Source of the DNA: an uncultured Erysipelotrichaceae bacterium
Lineage (GTDB): Bacteria; Bacillota_I; Bacilli_A; RF39; UBA660
Length of the DNA stretch: 54,380 nt
Reading direction: 5' to 3'
Assembly (NCBI GenBank): GCA_902801795.1
Contig: CADCJQ010000012.1
Span: forward strand, 1 to 54,380
Part shown: one piece after another, positions 18,481-27,419 of the stretch
Layout: each line of letters starts with the position of its first letter
Position numbering within the stretch: the stretch's first letter is position 1
Notes under the pieces: model-generated
The model's input: only the letters and a program-made list of their open reading frames with translations
What the model was told of the DNA's origin: nothing
Databases searched by the model: none
Made by a program: the position numbers and the translations under genes

Positions 18481-18515
18481 TGCAACCACTAGTCCAAACG
18501 CACTTACCGCAACCT
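18481..18515 (-). other. tRNA-like antisense fragments beyond the tRNA terminator
   Basis: TGCAACCACTAG at 18481-18492, then TCC and AAAC, is complementary to the anticodon arm and variable loop of tRNA-Pro with two single-base gaps. CCGCAACCTT at 18506-18515 is complementary to the variable loop/T stem of tRNA-Arg. The order fits an inverted, degenerate copy of the tRNA pair. No full cloverleaf can be drawn. Function is unknown. Confidence 0.4.
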
Positions 18516-18592
18516 TTAGATATAGAAAAAAATGATTAATTACTTAACCATTTCTTTAATATTAATTATATTCATCAGTCAAATAAAGTTCT

Positions 18593-19759
18593 CTAATGCC
18601 AACTAGTTGATTCTGTTTTTTCAACTTTTGAAGTAATATTACCAGTCTTTATATTATATGTATATGTAAGTCGATCACTCCAGCAGCCACTACCACAACT
18701 TTCTAATTCATAAACAAATACAAAATCATTAGATTTACTATTAAAATCACATCCGTAGAAATCCATTTCATATTCACTATCACTTTTTTTATTGATTTGT
18801 ATTTCTTTATTACCAACAATATCAATTAAATAATAAATACCATTTTCTCCAGAGTAACCAAAATATAAATTATCATTTGTTACAACTGGTTCACATGAAT
18901 TACTATTATACATTTCAATAATATTATTTTGTTCATACTTTTTACTACTTCTAAATAATTCTTTTGCATTTTGATTATATTTTACAACTACACCATTATC
19001 AAGTACATAAAAATTATTATTTACATCTTTACCAAAATATGCGGTTCCTATTTTTTTCATATTTTCCGTATAAATGTTTTCATACAAATCAAATCCATCT
19101 CCACCACAAAACTTTTTTTGTATAAAGTAGTAATTATTTCCAATTTGTTCTATATAATTATACTTTGAAACATCCAAATCTATTAATGTATTATTTTGGA
19201 TATTTACAATAAAGAAATAACTTCCGCATTGTGAAAAATGATCAATGTCATCTCCTGAAAATTCAATGTATTTATCATATTTACGATTTACAAATAATTT
19301 AATCTTTTTTCCATTATATTCCGCATGATATACTTGAGTATCTAGTTCTTCATAGTATTTGCTTTCATTTAATATTTTCAGTGTCTTTTTACCATCTGGG
19401 GTTTTATACGTTAATCCTTCAATCTTAGTTATCACATCATCATTTATATTTTGTTCATCATTTTCATTAGAATTATTACTTTCCTGCTCTCGGGTATCAA
19501 TTGTCGGCACATTAATATTATAATTTTGTTCATTTGTTTCATTGGATATATTATTCTTTTGCTCCTGAACATCATTAGTTTTAGATTTATTTACATTTTT
19601 TCTTTGAAAAAAATTAATATAAACAATATATGCTATTAAACCTATAATTACCAAAGACAATATTAAAAATATTATTTTACTATTATTATTGCTAAATTGT
19701 GTTTTCTCTTTAGTGATATTATTTTGTTCTTTTTTTATATTTAAATCATTATTATCCAT
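18593..19759 (-). CDS. membrane-anchored protein of unknown function
   Basis: The 388-residue product has a polar N-terminus, one membrane helix (about 28-49), and an Asn/Glu-rich flexible linker (about 50-108). An external domain follows, rich in Tyr and beta-strand patterns such as NNYYFIQKKFCGGDGFD and NDNLYFGYSGENG. Repeated strand-turn motifs suggest a beta-propeller-like domain similar to DUF5050, but this is only an impression. Cysteines near the C-terminus (ESCGSGCW) may form disulfides. AAGGAG precedes the start. It is a single gene and no context points to a role. Confidence 0.5.
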   Translation of the reverse strand: MDNNDLNIKKEQNNITKEKTQFSNNNSKIIFLILSLVIIGLIAYIVYINFFQRKNVNKSKTNDVQEQKNNISNETNEQNYNINVPTIDTREQESNNSNENDEQNINDDVITKIEGLTYKTPDGKKTLKILNESKYYEELDTQVYHAEYNGKKIKLFVNRKYDKYIEFSGDDIDHFSQCGSYFFIVNIQNNTLIDLDVSKYNYIEQIGNNYYFIQKKFCGGDGFDLYENIYTENMKKIGTAYFGKDVNNNFYVLDNGVVVKYNQNAKELFRSSKKYEQNNIIEMYNSNSCEPVVTNDNLYFGYSGENGIYYLIDIVGNKEIQINKKSDSEYEMDFYGCDFNSKSNDFVFVYELESCGSGCWSDRLTYTYNIKTGNITSKVEKTESTSWH

Positions 19760-19941
19760 ATATTCTTCTTCTCCTTATCATTCAAGTTTATTGTACTATA
19801 TTATTATTAAAATGACAATATATTTTAACAAAGGTAACAAATAATAAATTAGTTACTTTACACTTTTGCAATTGGTTAGAGAAAAATTTTTATTAGTACT
19901 AAAAAAATGATTTATTACTTAACATTTTTTTCCATCATTAA

Positions 19942-19973
19942 AATAACAAATAGAATTTCTTCCATTTGTTATT
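19942..19973 (-). terminator. terminator of fhs
   Basis: AATAACAAAT at 19942-19951 pairs with ATTTGTTATT at 19964-19973. T-rich sequence follows on both strands. It lies six bases past the fhs stop. Confidence 0.75.
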
Positions 19974-19979
19974 TTTTTA

Positions 19980-21641
19980 TTAATATAATCCTTCTATTTT
20001 ACCATTACTATAGAATTTCATTTTCATATATGCTGGTTCTTTTGAAAGTCCTGGCATTGTCATAATACTACCCATTAATATAACAATAAATCCTGCTCCG
20101 CTTGATAAGCGAACATCAGTTACTGTCATGGTAAAATCACGAGGTGCTCCTAAAACTTTTTGATTATCTGTTAATGAATACTGGGTTTTAGCAACACAAA
20201 TTGGAGTTTTTCCAAAACCATTTTTTTCAAATAATTTTATTTTTTCTTTAGCAACATCACTTATTACAACATCCTTAGCACGATATATTTCTTTACATAT
20301 TTTATTTATTTTTTCTTCAATACTTAAGTTATAATCATATAATGGTTTATAATCTACTTTATTTTCACATAATTTAACTAATTTTTCTGCTAAATCAATA
20401 GCGCCTTCGCCACCTTTAGAAAAACTTTCACTAATTCCAAAAAGACATCCTAAATCTTCACAATACTTTTTAACAAAAGCAATTTCTTTATCTGTATCAT
20501 AAATAAATTTATTTAAACAAATTAAGATATTTTTCGTATACTTTTGCATATTTAAAATATGTGTATGTAAGTTTTCAATACCAATTTTAATAGCATCAAG
20601 ATTTTCTTTATTCATATCTTCTTTACTTACTCCACCATTATATTTCATACTACGAATAGTAGCATTAATGACAATGGCATTAGGTTGAAGTCCAGCCATA
20701 GGACACTTAATATCTAAGAATTTCTCAGCTCCCAAATCAGCACCAAATCCTGCTTCTGTAATAACGTAATCGGATAGTTTTAATCCTAATTTAGTAGCAA
20801 TAACACTATTACATCCATGAGCAATATTGGCAAAAGGTCCACCATGAATAATGGCAGGATTATTCTCTAATGTTTGAACTAAATTAGGCTTTATTGCATC
20901 TTTTAATAAAAGTGCAAGAGCATCAACACAATGAAGTTCCTTAGCAAAAACCATTCTTCCTCTTTTGGTATAACCAATTAAAATATTACCAAGACGTTTC
21001 TTTAAATCATTAATATCATTAGCAAGACATAATATAGCCATAATTTCACTAGCAACGGTAATATTATATTTATCTTTTCTTTCTAAGCCTTTGTTATCAT
21101 ATTTTACAATAACATTACGCACTGCACGATCATTTAAATCAACACATCTTTGAAAAGTAATACGATTAATATCTAAATCAAGTTTATTACCTTGATAGAT
21201 ATGATTATCAACAATAGCACAAAGTAAATTATTACATGTTTCAATGGCATGCAAATCTCCTGTAAAATGAAGATTAATATCCTCCATTGGTACTACTTGC
21301 GAATATCCTCCACCAGTAGCTCCTCCTTTAATACCAAAAACCGGTCCTAAAGAAGGTTCACGTAAAACAACTAAACTCTTCTTTCCAATTTTATTCATAG
21401 CATCATTAATACCAATACTCATTGTTGTTTTACCTTCTCCAAAAGGTGTTGGATTAGTACTAGTAACAAGAATTAATTTTCCATTCTTATTATTCTTAAC
21501 CTTCTTCATAATATTAAGATTAATTTTCGCTTTTTCTTTTCCGTAACATTCTAAATATCTAGATGAAATACCTAGTTTCTTCGCAATTTTATTAATATTT
21601 TCTTTTTTTGTTTCTCTACTTATTTCAATATCTGATTTCAT
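19980..21641 (-). CDS. fhs: formate--tetrahydrofolate ligase
   Basis: Fhs makes 10-formyl-THF from formate, ATP and THF for one-carbon metabolism (purines, formyl-Met-tRNA). The 553-residue length is normal. The ATP loop TPFGEGKTT is at 65-73, and EPSLGPVFGIKGGATGGG, FTGDLHAI and ENNPAIIHGGPFANIAHG are all conserved. AAGGAG precedes the ATG. No folD or other folate gene is adjacent. It is the clearest sign of folate-based C1 metabolism in the window. Confidence 0.97.
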   Translation of the reverse strand: MKSDIEISRETKKENINKIAKKLGISSRYLECYGKEKAKINLNIMKKVKNNKNGKLILVTSTNPTPFGEGKTTMSIGINDAMNKIGKKSLVVLREPSLGPVFGIKGGATGGGYSQVVPMEDINLHFTGDLHAIETCNNLLCAIVDNHIYQGNKLDLDINRITFQRCVDLNDRAVRNVIVKYDNKGLERKDKYNITVASEIMAILCLANDINDLKKRLGNILIGYTKRGRMVFAKELHCVDALALLLKDAIKPNLVQTLENNPAIIHGGPFANIAHGCNSVIATKLGLKLSDYVITEAGFGADLGAEKFLDIKCPMAGLQPNAIVINATIRSMKYNGGVSKEDMNKENLDAIKIGIENLHTHILNMQKYTKNILICLNKFIYDTDKEIAFVKKYCEDLGCLFGISESFSKGGEGAIDLAEKLVKLCENKVDYKPLYDYNLSIEEKINKICKEIYRAKDVVISDVAKEKIKLFEKNGFGKTPICVAKTQYSLTDNQKVLGAPRDFTMTVTDVRLSSGAGFIVILMGSIMTMPGLSKEPAYMKMKFYSNGKIEGLY

Positions 21642-21728
21642 TTTTTACTCCTTATAATTTAATTTTACCAAATATATAAATATATGCAAGATATAGACAC
21701 TATTTTGTCAATTTTATTTTTAAAAAAA

Positions 21729-21755
21729 CTAATGTTTATCAATTTTAAACATTAG
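21729..21755 (-). terminator. terminator of the M16-CDF operon
   Basis: CTAATGTTT at 21729-21737 pairs with AAACATTAG at 21747-21755, followed on the minus strand by TTTTTTT. It overlaps the stop codon of the CDF gene. Confidence 0.8.
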
Positions 21756-22852
21756 TCACTAAAGTCTGTATCTATAATAACATCGAAATTATAATTAGAA
21801 TATTTCTTATGCATTTCTTCTTTTATTTCTGAGACAATATTATTAACATTATTTTCTTCAAAATTAAATATTAAATCGCATGAAATACTTTTATTATCAT
21901 CATCGACATAAAAACCATGCATTTCTTCTATGCTAGGATACTTTTTAATAACATTTTGTAAATATCTTTTTATCTCTTTATATTCACCATTATCATTTGA
22001 TGCATAAATACCAATTGTTAAAATAATTCCAAATTCATTATAAACATCTAAAGTTATTTTTCTTGTTAATCGATGTATCTCATAAGCTTTCATTATATCA
22101 TCTATTTCAATATGAACAGTTGCAATAATTTTATTTGGTCCATAATTATGTAATGTTAAATCATATACACCTTTAACTTCTTTATATGCAAGAAGTTTCT
22201 TTTTCAAACTTCTTGTAATCTCACTATCTGCTCTTACTCCAATCATATCATTAATTGTATCTTTTAGTATTTCCAAAGCTGTTTTTAGAATAAATATTGA
22301 AATAATAAGACCTAAATATCCTTCTAAACTAATATGAAAGATAATGCTTATTAAGGCTCCTATAAAAGTTGTTAATGATAAAATGGAATCACTTACAGCA
22401 TCAGTTCCACTAGCAATTAAACTAGAACTAGATAATTTTTTTCCTTCACGTTTTACATAATTTCCAAAGAAAAATTTAACAAAAACAGCTACAATTATAA
22501 TAATTAATGAGAAAATACTATATTCCGCTACCTCTGGATAAATTATTTTATCTAATGACTCCTTAAATGAAGTAATGCCTGCAATTAAAACAATTAAAGC
22601 AATAATTGTTGATGTTAAATATTCTATTCTTCCATAACCATAAGGATGTTTTTTATTAGGCTTTTTATTTGATAATCTGGTTCCTATAATAGTTATTATT
22701 GATGATATAGCATCTGATAAATTATTAACGGCATCTAAAATAATCGCTATGGAATTAGCAATTAAGCCAACTATCATTTTAAATGATACTAATATAATAT
22801 TAACTATAATACCCCAAATACTTATTTTTACTATTTTTTTACTTCTATCCAT
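21752..22852 (-). CDS. cation diffusion facilitator family transporter
   Basis: CDF proteins export divalent metals (Zn, Mn, Fe) in exchange for protons. The 366 residues have six membrane helices. The two metal-site motifs are in helix 2 (DAVNNLSDAIS, Asp40 and Asp47) and helix 5 (SGTDAVSDS, Asp151 and Asp155), with HPYGYGRIEYL between. The C-terminal cytoplasmic region is longer than usual and holds a second ferredoxin-like part after about residue 290. It follows the M16 pair by six bases, so it is cotranscribed with them. Confidence 0.9.
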   Translation of the reverse strand: MDRSKKIVKISIWGIIVNIILVSFKMIVGLIANSIAIILDAVNNLSDAISSIITIIGTRLSNKKPNKKHPYGYGRIEYLTSTIIALIVLIAGITSFKESLDKIIYPEVAEYSIFSLIIIIVAVFVKFFFGNYVKREGKKLSSSSLIASGTDAVSDSILSLTTFIGALISIIFHISLEGYLGLIISIFILKTALEILKDTINDMIGVRADSEITRSLKKKLLAYKEVKGVYDLTLHNYGPNKIIATVHIEIDDIMKAYEIHRLTRKITLDVYNEFGIILTIGIYASNDNGEYKEIKRYLQNVIKKYPSIEEMHGFYVDDDNKSISCDLIFNFEENNVNNIVSEIKEEMHKKYSNYNFDVIIDTDFSD

Positions 22853-22858
22853 ACTTTT

Positions 22859-24130
22859 TTATTCCTTATTTGGTAACATTAAAACAAAAGTTTTGTTATT
22901 AAAATCAATTTTCTTAATTACTGATAAAAATTCTTGAAAATCCAAGCAAGAAATCAATTCATGATGATCAATTATTTTTTGATAAGCCAAAATATCTTGC
23001 ATAAAACTATCACAAAGATACGTACAATCATCAATTCTTCTAATCGAAGATGCTATCCATATTTTTCTTAATCTTTCAAAATCTTCTTGTAAGATATTAG
23101 GATTTATTAATACTTTATCTACTTTCTCAACAAATAAATCTGCATATTCACTTTCTGCAGTTACATCAAAACAATAAATATTATCTTTAACTTTTCCATA
23201 ACCGATATAATACCAATTAGATAATTTATTCTCCAAGTTATAATCATTAAATTCACTAACATCACCATACATTAAAGAGAAAAAAGCATCTAAATATAAT
23301 TCTAATTTTAGTTTATCTTTTATATTGAAAGAATCTAAATCAATTTTAAAACCATACTTAAACTTAGGATAAACAATATTACCATAAAATTCTTGATATT
23401 CAGATGAAACATTAACAATATCTTTTTCATCTTTATAAACAATTTCATTTAATGAAACTTTATTATTTAAAGCTTCATTATTTTTTAAAATATTTAAGAC
23501 ATCTTGATTTTTAAAATTTCCCGTTACAATAAGCATCATATTACTTGGTTGATAAAAAGTATCATATACTTTAAAAAGCATTTCTTTCGTAATACTTCTA
23601 ATACTTTCTTCACTACCTGCAATTTCTAAATTAAGAATATTATTATAAAAACAATCACGAAAATTTTTCTCTAATTGCCAATCAGTTTCATCATGATACA
23701 TTCTTATTTCTTCTGAAATAATTCCAATTTCTTTATTTATTGTATCTTCTGTAAAATATGGTGTATAAACTAAAGTTAACAAATTTTCTAGACACTTTTT
23801 AAAATTCTTTTTGCCAATAACATAATATTTAGTAAAAAGATTACTTGTGGCAGCATTACTATATGCACCATATTTAGAAAATAATGAAAAGGCATCTCCT
23901 TTTTCAATATCAAATACTTTATGTTCTAAAAAATGAGCTAGTCCATCAGGAATTCTTTCATAATCTTTTTTTCCAAAAGGAATAAACTCTTTAACATCAC
24001 TACCATATCTAGATACTAAATTAATACAAAAAGAATTAACATTTTTATTTGGTAACATATAAACTTTTAAACCATTTTCTAATTGTTCATAATATACTTT
24101 TTGTTCTTTACCAAAATAATTATATTCCAT
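22859..24130 (-). CDS. M16 family zinc metallopeptidase, YmfH-like (catalytic partner)
   Basis: The 423-residue product has the inverted zinc motif HFLEH at 66-70 and the downstream ISEEIRMYHDE segment (Glu140/141) that completes the site. It pairs with the gene just upstream, which has lost the motif, as in the B. subtilis YmfF/YmfH pair; such heterodimers process peptides in the cytoplasm. The start overlaps the partner's stop by one base (TAATG), which ensures equal expression. Confidence 0.9.
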   Translation of the reverse strand: MEYNYFGKEQKVYYEQLENGLKVYMLPNKNVNSFCINLVSRYGSDVKEFIPFGKKDYERIPDGLAHFLEHKVFDIEKGDAFSLFSKYGAYSNAATSNLFTKYYVIGKKNFKKCLENLLTLVYTPYFTEDTINKEIGIISEEIRMYHDETDWQLEKNFRDCFYNNILNLEIAGSEESIRSITKEMLFKVYDTFYQPSNMMLIVTGNFKNQDVLNILKNNEALNNKVSLNEIVYKDEKDIVNVSSEYQEFYGNIVYPKFKYGFKIDLDSFNIKDKLKLELYLDAFFSLMYGDVSEFNDYNLENKLSNWYYIGYGKVKDNIYCFDVTAESEYADLFVEKVDKVLINPNILQEDFERLRKIWIASSIRRIDDCTYLCDSFMQDILAYQKIIDHHELISCLDFQEFLSVIKKIDFNNKTFVLMLPNKE

Positions 24131-25389
24131 TATTGCTCTCCTTCTAGATAATATTCAATACATAATTTTATCTTTTTGGCAACATTCATAATATCTTCTT
24201 TTGTAATCATTTTTGCTAATCTCATTCTTTCTTGAATCGAATCTGAACCAAAAATTTCTCTTCCATAGACATACTCACATAAATTATGATTACTATCCCT
24301 TAATTTATCTAATTCATTTAAATACTCAGCCTTCGCATTTTTTAAATCTATATTGGTAAATTTTCCTTCCGTTGCCATTTTAAGAGTATCTATAATTAAA
24401 GAAGCAGCCTTTTCCATTTCATCTTTTTTAACTCCAGAATTAATAACAAAAATGCTATCTAACTTATTGTAATAACTTCCTATATAATAACATAAATTAT
24501 TTTTTTCACGTACATTTTTCATCAAAAGACATGAACCCATGGTTCCAAACATTTCATTAAAAACGTTAAATACTACTTTGTATTCATATTCACTAACATC
24601 AACTATTTTTCCAATTAAACATAATTTTGATTGTGCAATCTTCTTTTTTTCTTTAACCTTTATTATAGTACTTTCTACATAATTATGTTTAGTTGCTACA
24701 TAATTAAGATTACTTTTATTTTTTATAACAAAATATTTTTGAATAGCATCAACTATTTTTTCTTGATTTCCAATATTTCCTGAAATAACAATATCAATAT
24801 GACTTTCCTTTAACATTTTTTGATAACTCTTATATAATTTTTCTTCATCGATTTCTTTTAATATTTTTAAGTCACTAAATCCCGTTAAAGCAAAATTCTC
24901 ATTTTTTCCTATCTTTTTCAATGCTTTAATATTAGCATATAATCTTGGTTCTTCTTCAATAGATAATGTTTCTCCTTCTAATATTTTTTTAACAAGATCT
25001 AAATATTTACTTTTTAATTTATTATCTTCAATCCATGGATGAAGGATTATTTCACTTAATAATTCGATATTATCAATCAAATTATTTTTATTAACATAAT
25101 AGGAATCTAGGATTGATAAAGAAAATTTTGTACGTATAACATTTCCATATCTATTTACTGAAGATTTTGGATGCATTGAATATAATTCTTGACATCTTTT
25201 TATTAACTTCGATGTTGTATCATATTTATAAGAAGAATATGTTAATAAATCAGCCAGAATATTTCTTTCGGTTATTTTTCTTTTATTAACATTTTCAGTA
25301 AAATTAATACTAATTTCAATATCATGATACTTTTTATTATTAACTAGATAAATAATGTAATTAGGACAAACAATCTTTTGATAATCCAT
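24130..25389 (-). CDS. M16 family peptidase, YmfF-like (non-catalytic partner)
   Basis: This M16 homologue lacks HxxEH: the equivalent segment reads ERNILADLLTYSSYKY. It would be the regulatory half of the heterodimer with YmfH. I take the ATG at 25389, preceded by GAGAGG, rather than the TTG at 25407 that overlaps this site. A TATAAT-like box at about 25417-25412 lies just upstream. A C-terminal M16 domain (VREKNNLCYYIGSYY) is preserved. The length is about 419 residues, normal for the family. Confidence 0.88.
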   Translation of the reverse strand: MDYQKIVCPNYIIYLVNNKKYHDIEISINFTENVNKRKITERNILADLLTYSSYKYDTTSKLIKRCQELYSMHPKSSVNRYGNVIRTKFSLSILDSYYVNKNNLIDNIELLSEIILHPWIEDNKLKSKYLDLVKKILEGETLSIEEEPRLYANIKALKKIGKNENFALTGFSDLKILKEIDEEKLYKSYQKMLKESHIDIVISGNIGNQEKIVDAIQKYFVIKNKSNLNYVATKHNYVESTIIKVKEKKKIAQSKLCLIGKIVDVSEYEYKVVFNVFNEMFGTMGSCLLMKNVREKNNLCYYIGSYYNKLDSIFVINSGVKKDEMEKAASLIIDTLKMATEGKFTNIDLKNAKAEYLNELDKLRDSNHNLCEYVYGREIFGSDSIQERMRLAKMITKEDIMNVAKKIKLCIEYYLEGEQ

Positions 25390-25425
25390 CAATAACCTCT
25401 CTTTCAAACTTATTATAACACAAAA

Positions 25426-25450
25426 AAAGTAATAAATACACTATTACTTT
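25426..25450 (-). terminator. terminator of the pilin-like gene
   Basis: AAAGTAATA / TATTACTTT stem overlapping the stop of the pilin gene, then TTTTTTTG on the minus strand. Confidence 0.75.
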
Positions 25451-25643
25451 ATTTGCATTGACCTTCTCCAGCTTTTGCGCCTTCAACATACTCTTTACCA
25501 ACTAAACTACAATTTGTTTTTGTCATAGCATCTTTTAAATAACCACCGAAAGCATTGATTAATGCAATTATTACAACAGAAACTAATGCTATGATTAATA
25601 CATATTCTACCAAGGCTTGTCCTCGCCTATTTCGAAAAATCAT
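25449..25643 (-). CDS. Flp/type IVb-like pilin, orphan
   Basis: The 64-residue protein begins MIFRNRRGQALVEYVLIIA. It has a short basic leader ending in Gly, a Glu at position +5 of the mature part, and a hydrophobic helix, which is the class III signal of Flp pilins (also seen in TadE-like pseudopilins). The C-terminus is polar with two cysteines. Cleavage would need a prepilin peptidase, and assembly would need a Tad/Flp ATPase; neither is in the window. A secretion-pilus component encoded elsewhere is likely. Confidence 0.75.
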   Translation of the reverse strand: MIFRNRRGQALVEYVLIIALVSVVIIALINAFGGYLKDAMTKTNCSLVGKEYVEGAKAGEGQCK

Positions 25644-25695
25644 CTTATCACCTCTACTATAACTAACTATAGTCTATCGAATAAATAAGAATTTG

Positions 25696-25896
25696 TCAAT
25701 CTTTTTTAATACAAATTAAGCCTTCAACAACTTCTTCTAAGGCTTTACCTATATTTTTTTTCGATTTGTACTTATGAAATGGCATTTGTAAATTGTTTTC
25801 ATGTTTAATATCTCGACTTCTCTCAGCAGCAATATGTACAAGAGCATATTTGGAATCAATAAAATTTAAAAGTTTATCAATTGATGGGTATATCAC
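25696..25896 (-). CDS. rpoZ: DNA-directed RNA polymerase omega subunit
   Basis: The 66-residue product starts with IYPSIDKLLNFIDSKYALVHIAAERSRDI, matching the PSIDxLLxxxxSKYxLVxxxAxRARxI pattern of omega, and ends with KNIGKALEEVVEGLI. Omega aids RNA polymerase assembly. The start is a GTG at 25896 preceded by GAGGGAGAG. An ATG four bases upstream is out of frame and closes at once. The length is near the lower end of the family. Confidence 0.85.
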   Translation of the reverse strand: MIYPSIDKLLNFIDSKYALVHIAAERSRDIKHENNLQMPFHKYKSKKNIGKALEEVVEGLICIKKD

Positions 25897-26004
25897 ACAT
25901 TCACTCTCCCTCTATATTAAGAATAAACGTTATTAAAAAAATATGCAAGTATTTTACCAAAATTAGACAATTCTTGACACAATTAATTTTTTTAGATTTT
26001 TTAT

Positions 26005-26033
26005 TTGCAATTTATTGTTTTATATATTATAAT
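26005..26033 (+). promoter_or_regulatory. promoter of the 35-residue miniprotein
   Basis: TTGCAA (26005-26010) and TATAAT (26028-26033) with a 17-base spacer, 20 bases before the ATG. Confidence 0.7.
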
Positions 26034-26053
26034 TTTATTGTTGAGGTGATTTT

Positions 26054-26161
26054 ATGAATAAAAACAAAAAGAAGAAAAAAATTAATTCAGCACGTATTTT
26101 TGCAATTACATTATTAGTAATAATGATTGGCTCAATGATTGCAGGACTTATCTTTATGTAA
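26054..26161 (+). CDS. small single-pass membrane protein (DUF4044-like)
   Basis: A 35-residue ORF reads MNKNKKKKKINSARIF followed by a hydrophobic helix ending GLIFM. A positively charged N-terminus plus one helix is the pattern of DUF4044 miniproteins of Bacilli, but the match is by eye. It has its own promoter, a TGAGGTGAT ribosome site and a terminator, so it is clearly a gene. Confidence 0.65.
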   Translation: MNKNKKKKKINSARIFAITLLVIMIGSMIAGLIFM

Positions 26162-26191
26162 AAAATGGTCTACATATTGTAAACCATTTTT
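26161..26191. terminator. bidirectional terminator between the miniprotein and mscL
   Basis: AAATGGT...TACA / TGTA...ACCATTT stem with T runs on both sides; it ends the miniprotein (+) and mscL (-) transcripts. Confidence 0.8.
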
Positions 26192-26641
26192 TTATTTACT
26201 CTTTTTTAATAAATCACGAATTTGTTCAAGAAGTACAACTTCATCAGACTTAGCAGGTTCTTCTTTTTTCTCTTCTTCTTTCTTATGTTTTAATTTACTT
26301 ACTTTATTCATTGCTGCATTCATTGCTTTAACAACTAAAAAGATTACAAAAGCAATAATTAAGAAATTAATAACAGCTTGAATAAATGAACCATAAGCAA
26401 GAACTGATGCACCAGCATCATTAGCAGCAGCAAGTGTTGCATATTTTTCCCCATTTAATGAGATAAATAAATTAGAAAAATCAATACCGCCAGTAGCAAG
26501 AGAAATAACTGGCATAATTATATCATTAACCAAACTTGTTACAATTGATGAAAAAGCACCACCAATTATAACTGCAACTGCTAAATCAATAACATTACCA
26601 CGTTTAATAAAATCTCCAAATTCTTTAAATATTTTCTTCAT
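26192..26641 (-). CDS. mscL: large-conductance mechanosensitive channel
   Basis: MscL opens under membrane tension to release solutes on osmotic downshock. The 149 residues start [24 protein letters not shown], the conserved amphipathic N-helix and first gate helix ([18 protein letters not shown]). A periplasmic-side loop, a second helix ([17 protein letters not shown]) and a charged C-terminal bundle (KKEEEKKEE) follow. It lies 14 bases after upp, probably in one transcript. Confidence 0.96.
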   Translation of the reverse strand: MKKIFKEFGDFIKRGNVIDLAVAVIIGGAFSSIVTSLVNDIIMPVISLATGGIDFSNLFISLNGEKYATLAAANDAGASVLAYGSFIQAVINFLIIAFVIFLVVKAMNAAMNKVSKLKHKKEEEKKEEPAKSDEVVLLEQIRDLLKKSK

Positions 26642-26655
26642 GCTTCATCCTTTCT

Positions 26656-27279
26656 TTATTTTGTTCCATATATTCTATCCCCAGCATCACCAAGACCAGG
26701 AACGATATATCCAGATTCATTTAGATGTTCATCAAGAGTTGCACAATATATTTCAACATCAGGATGCTCAGTTTTTATTTTCTTAAGTCCTTCCGGAGCG
26801 GCAATAATACATAAAAATTTGATTTTTTTTACGCCATCTTGTTTAAGCAAAGTAATCGCATCTGCTCCGCTTCCACCAGTCGCTAACATTGGATCAAGTA
26901 AAATAACTTCTTTATCACCAATATTATCTGGTAATTTACAATAATATCTTACTGGTTCTAGTGTTTTTTCATTACGATATAATCCAATATGACCAATTTT
27001 AGCATTTGGCATTAATCTTAACACACCATCAACCATTCCCATTCCAGCACGTAAAATAGGCACAAAAGCATAGTTATTTTCATCAACTTTCTCCCCTTTT
27101 GTTTCACAAATAGGTGTTTTAACATCAACTACATTTGTTTTAGCATCGGCTAAAGCCTCATAACATAGTAACATTGCAATTTCGCTTATTAATTCACGAA
27201 ATTCTTTCGTACTTGTCTTTTCATTTCTTAAGATAGCAATTTTATGTTTTATCATTGGATGATTTAAAATATGTTCCAT
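26656..27279 (-). CDS. upp: uracil phosphoribosyltransferase
   Basis: Upp converts uracil and PRPP into UMP (pyrimidine salvage). The 207-residue product has the PRPP loop [12 protein letters not shown] and the uracil-binding C-terminus [18 protein letters not shown] choose the ATG at 27279 ([13 protein letters not shown]), because GAGGAG lies just upstream and the in-frame GTG at 27291 overlaps it. This gives the usual family length. Confidence 0.95.
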   Translation of the reverse strand: MEHILNHPMIKHKIAILRNEKTSTKEFRELISEIAMLLCYEALADAKTNVVDVKTPICETKGEKVDENNYAFVPILRAGMGMVDGVLRLMPNAKIGHIGLYRNEKTLEPVRYYCKLPDNIGDKEVILLDPMLATGGSGADAITLLKQDGVKKIKFLCIIAAPEGLKKIKTEHPDVEIYCATLDEHLNESGYIVPGLGDAGDRIYGTK

Positions 27280-27378
27280 AACTCTCCTCACATCTTCGAT
27301 ATTAGAATACCATAATTTCTATACCAATGCAAGTAAGACCAAGAAAATATTTAAATATTTTTCTAAAAAACATTGTGT

Positions 27379-27406
27379 TTGACCATACAATTTGATAAAA
27401 TAATAC
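27379..27406 (+). promoter_or_regulatory. promoter of the transglutaminase-like gene
   Basis: TTGACC (27379-27384) and TAATAC (27401-27406), 16-base spacer; AGGAGAAT follows before the ATG at 27420. Confidence 0.6.
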
Positions 27407-27419
27407 TAGGAGAATAGAT

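Noticed and set aside
18481-18515. A third tRNA gene on the minus strand
   Set aside because: Only anticodon-arm and T-arm pieces match; no acceptor stem, D arm or CCA can be built.
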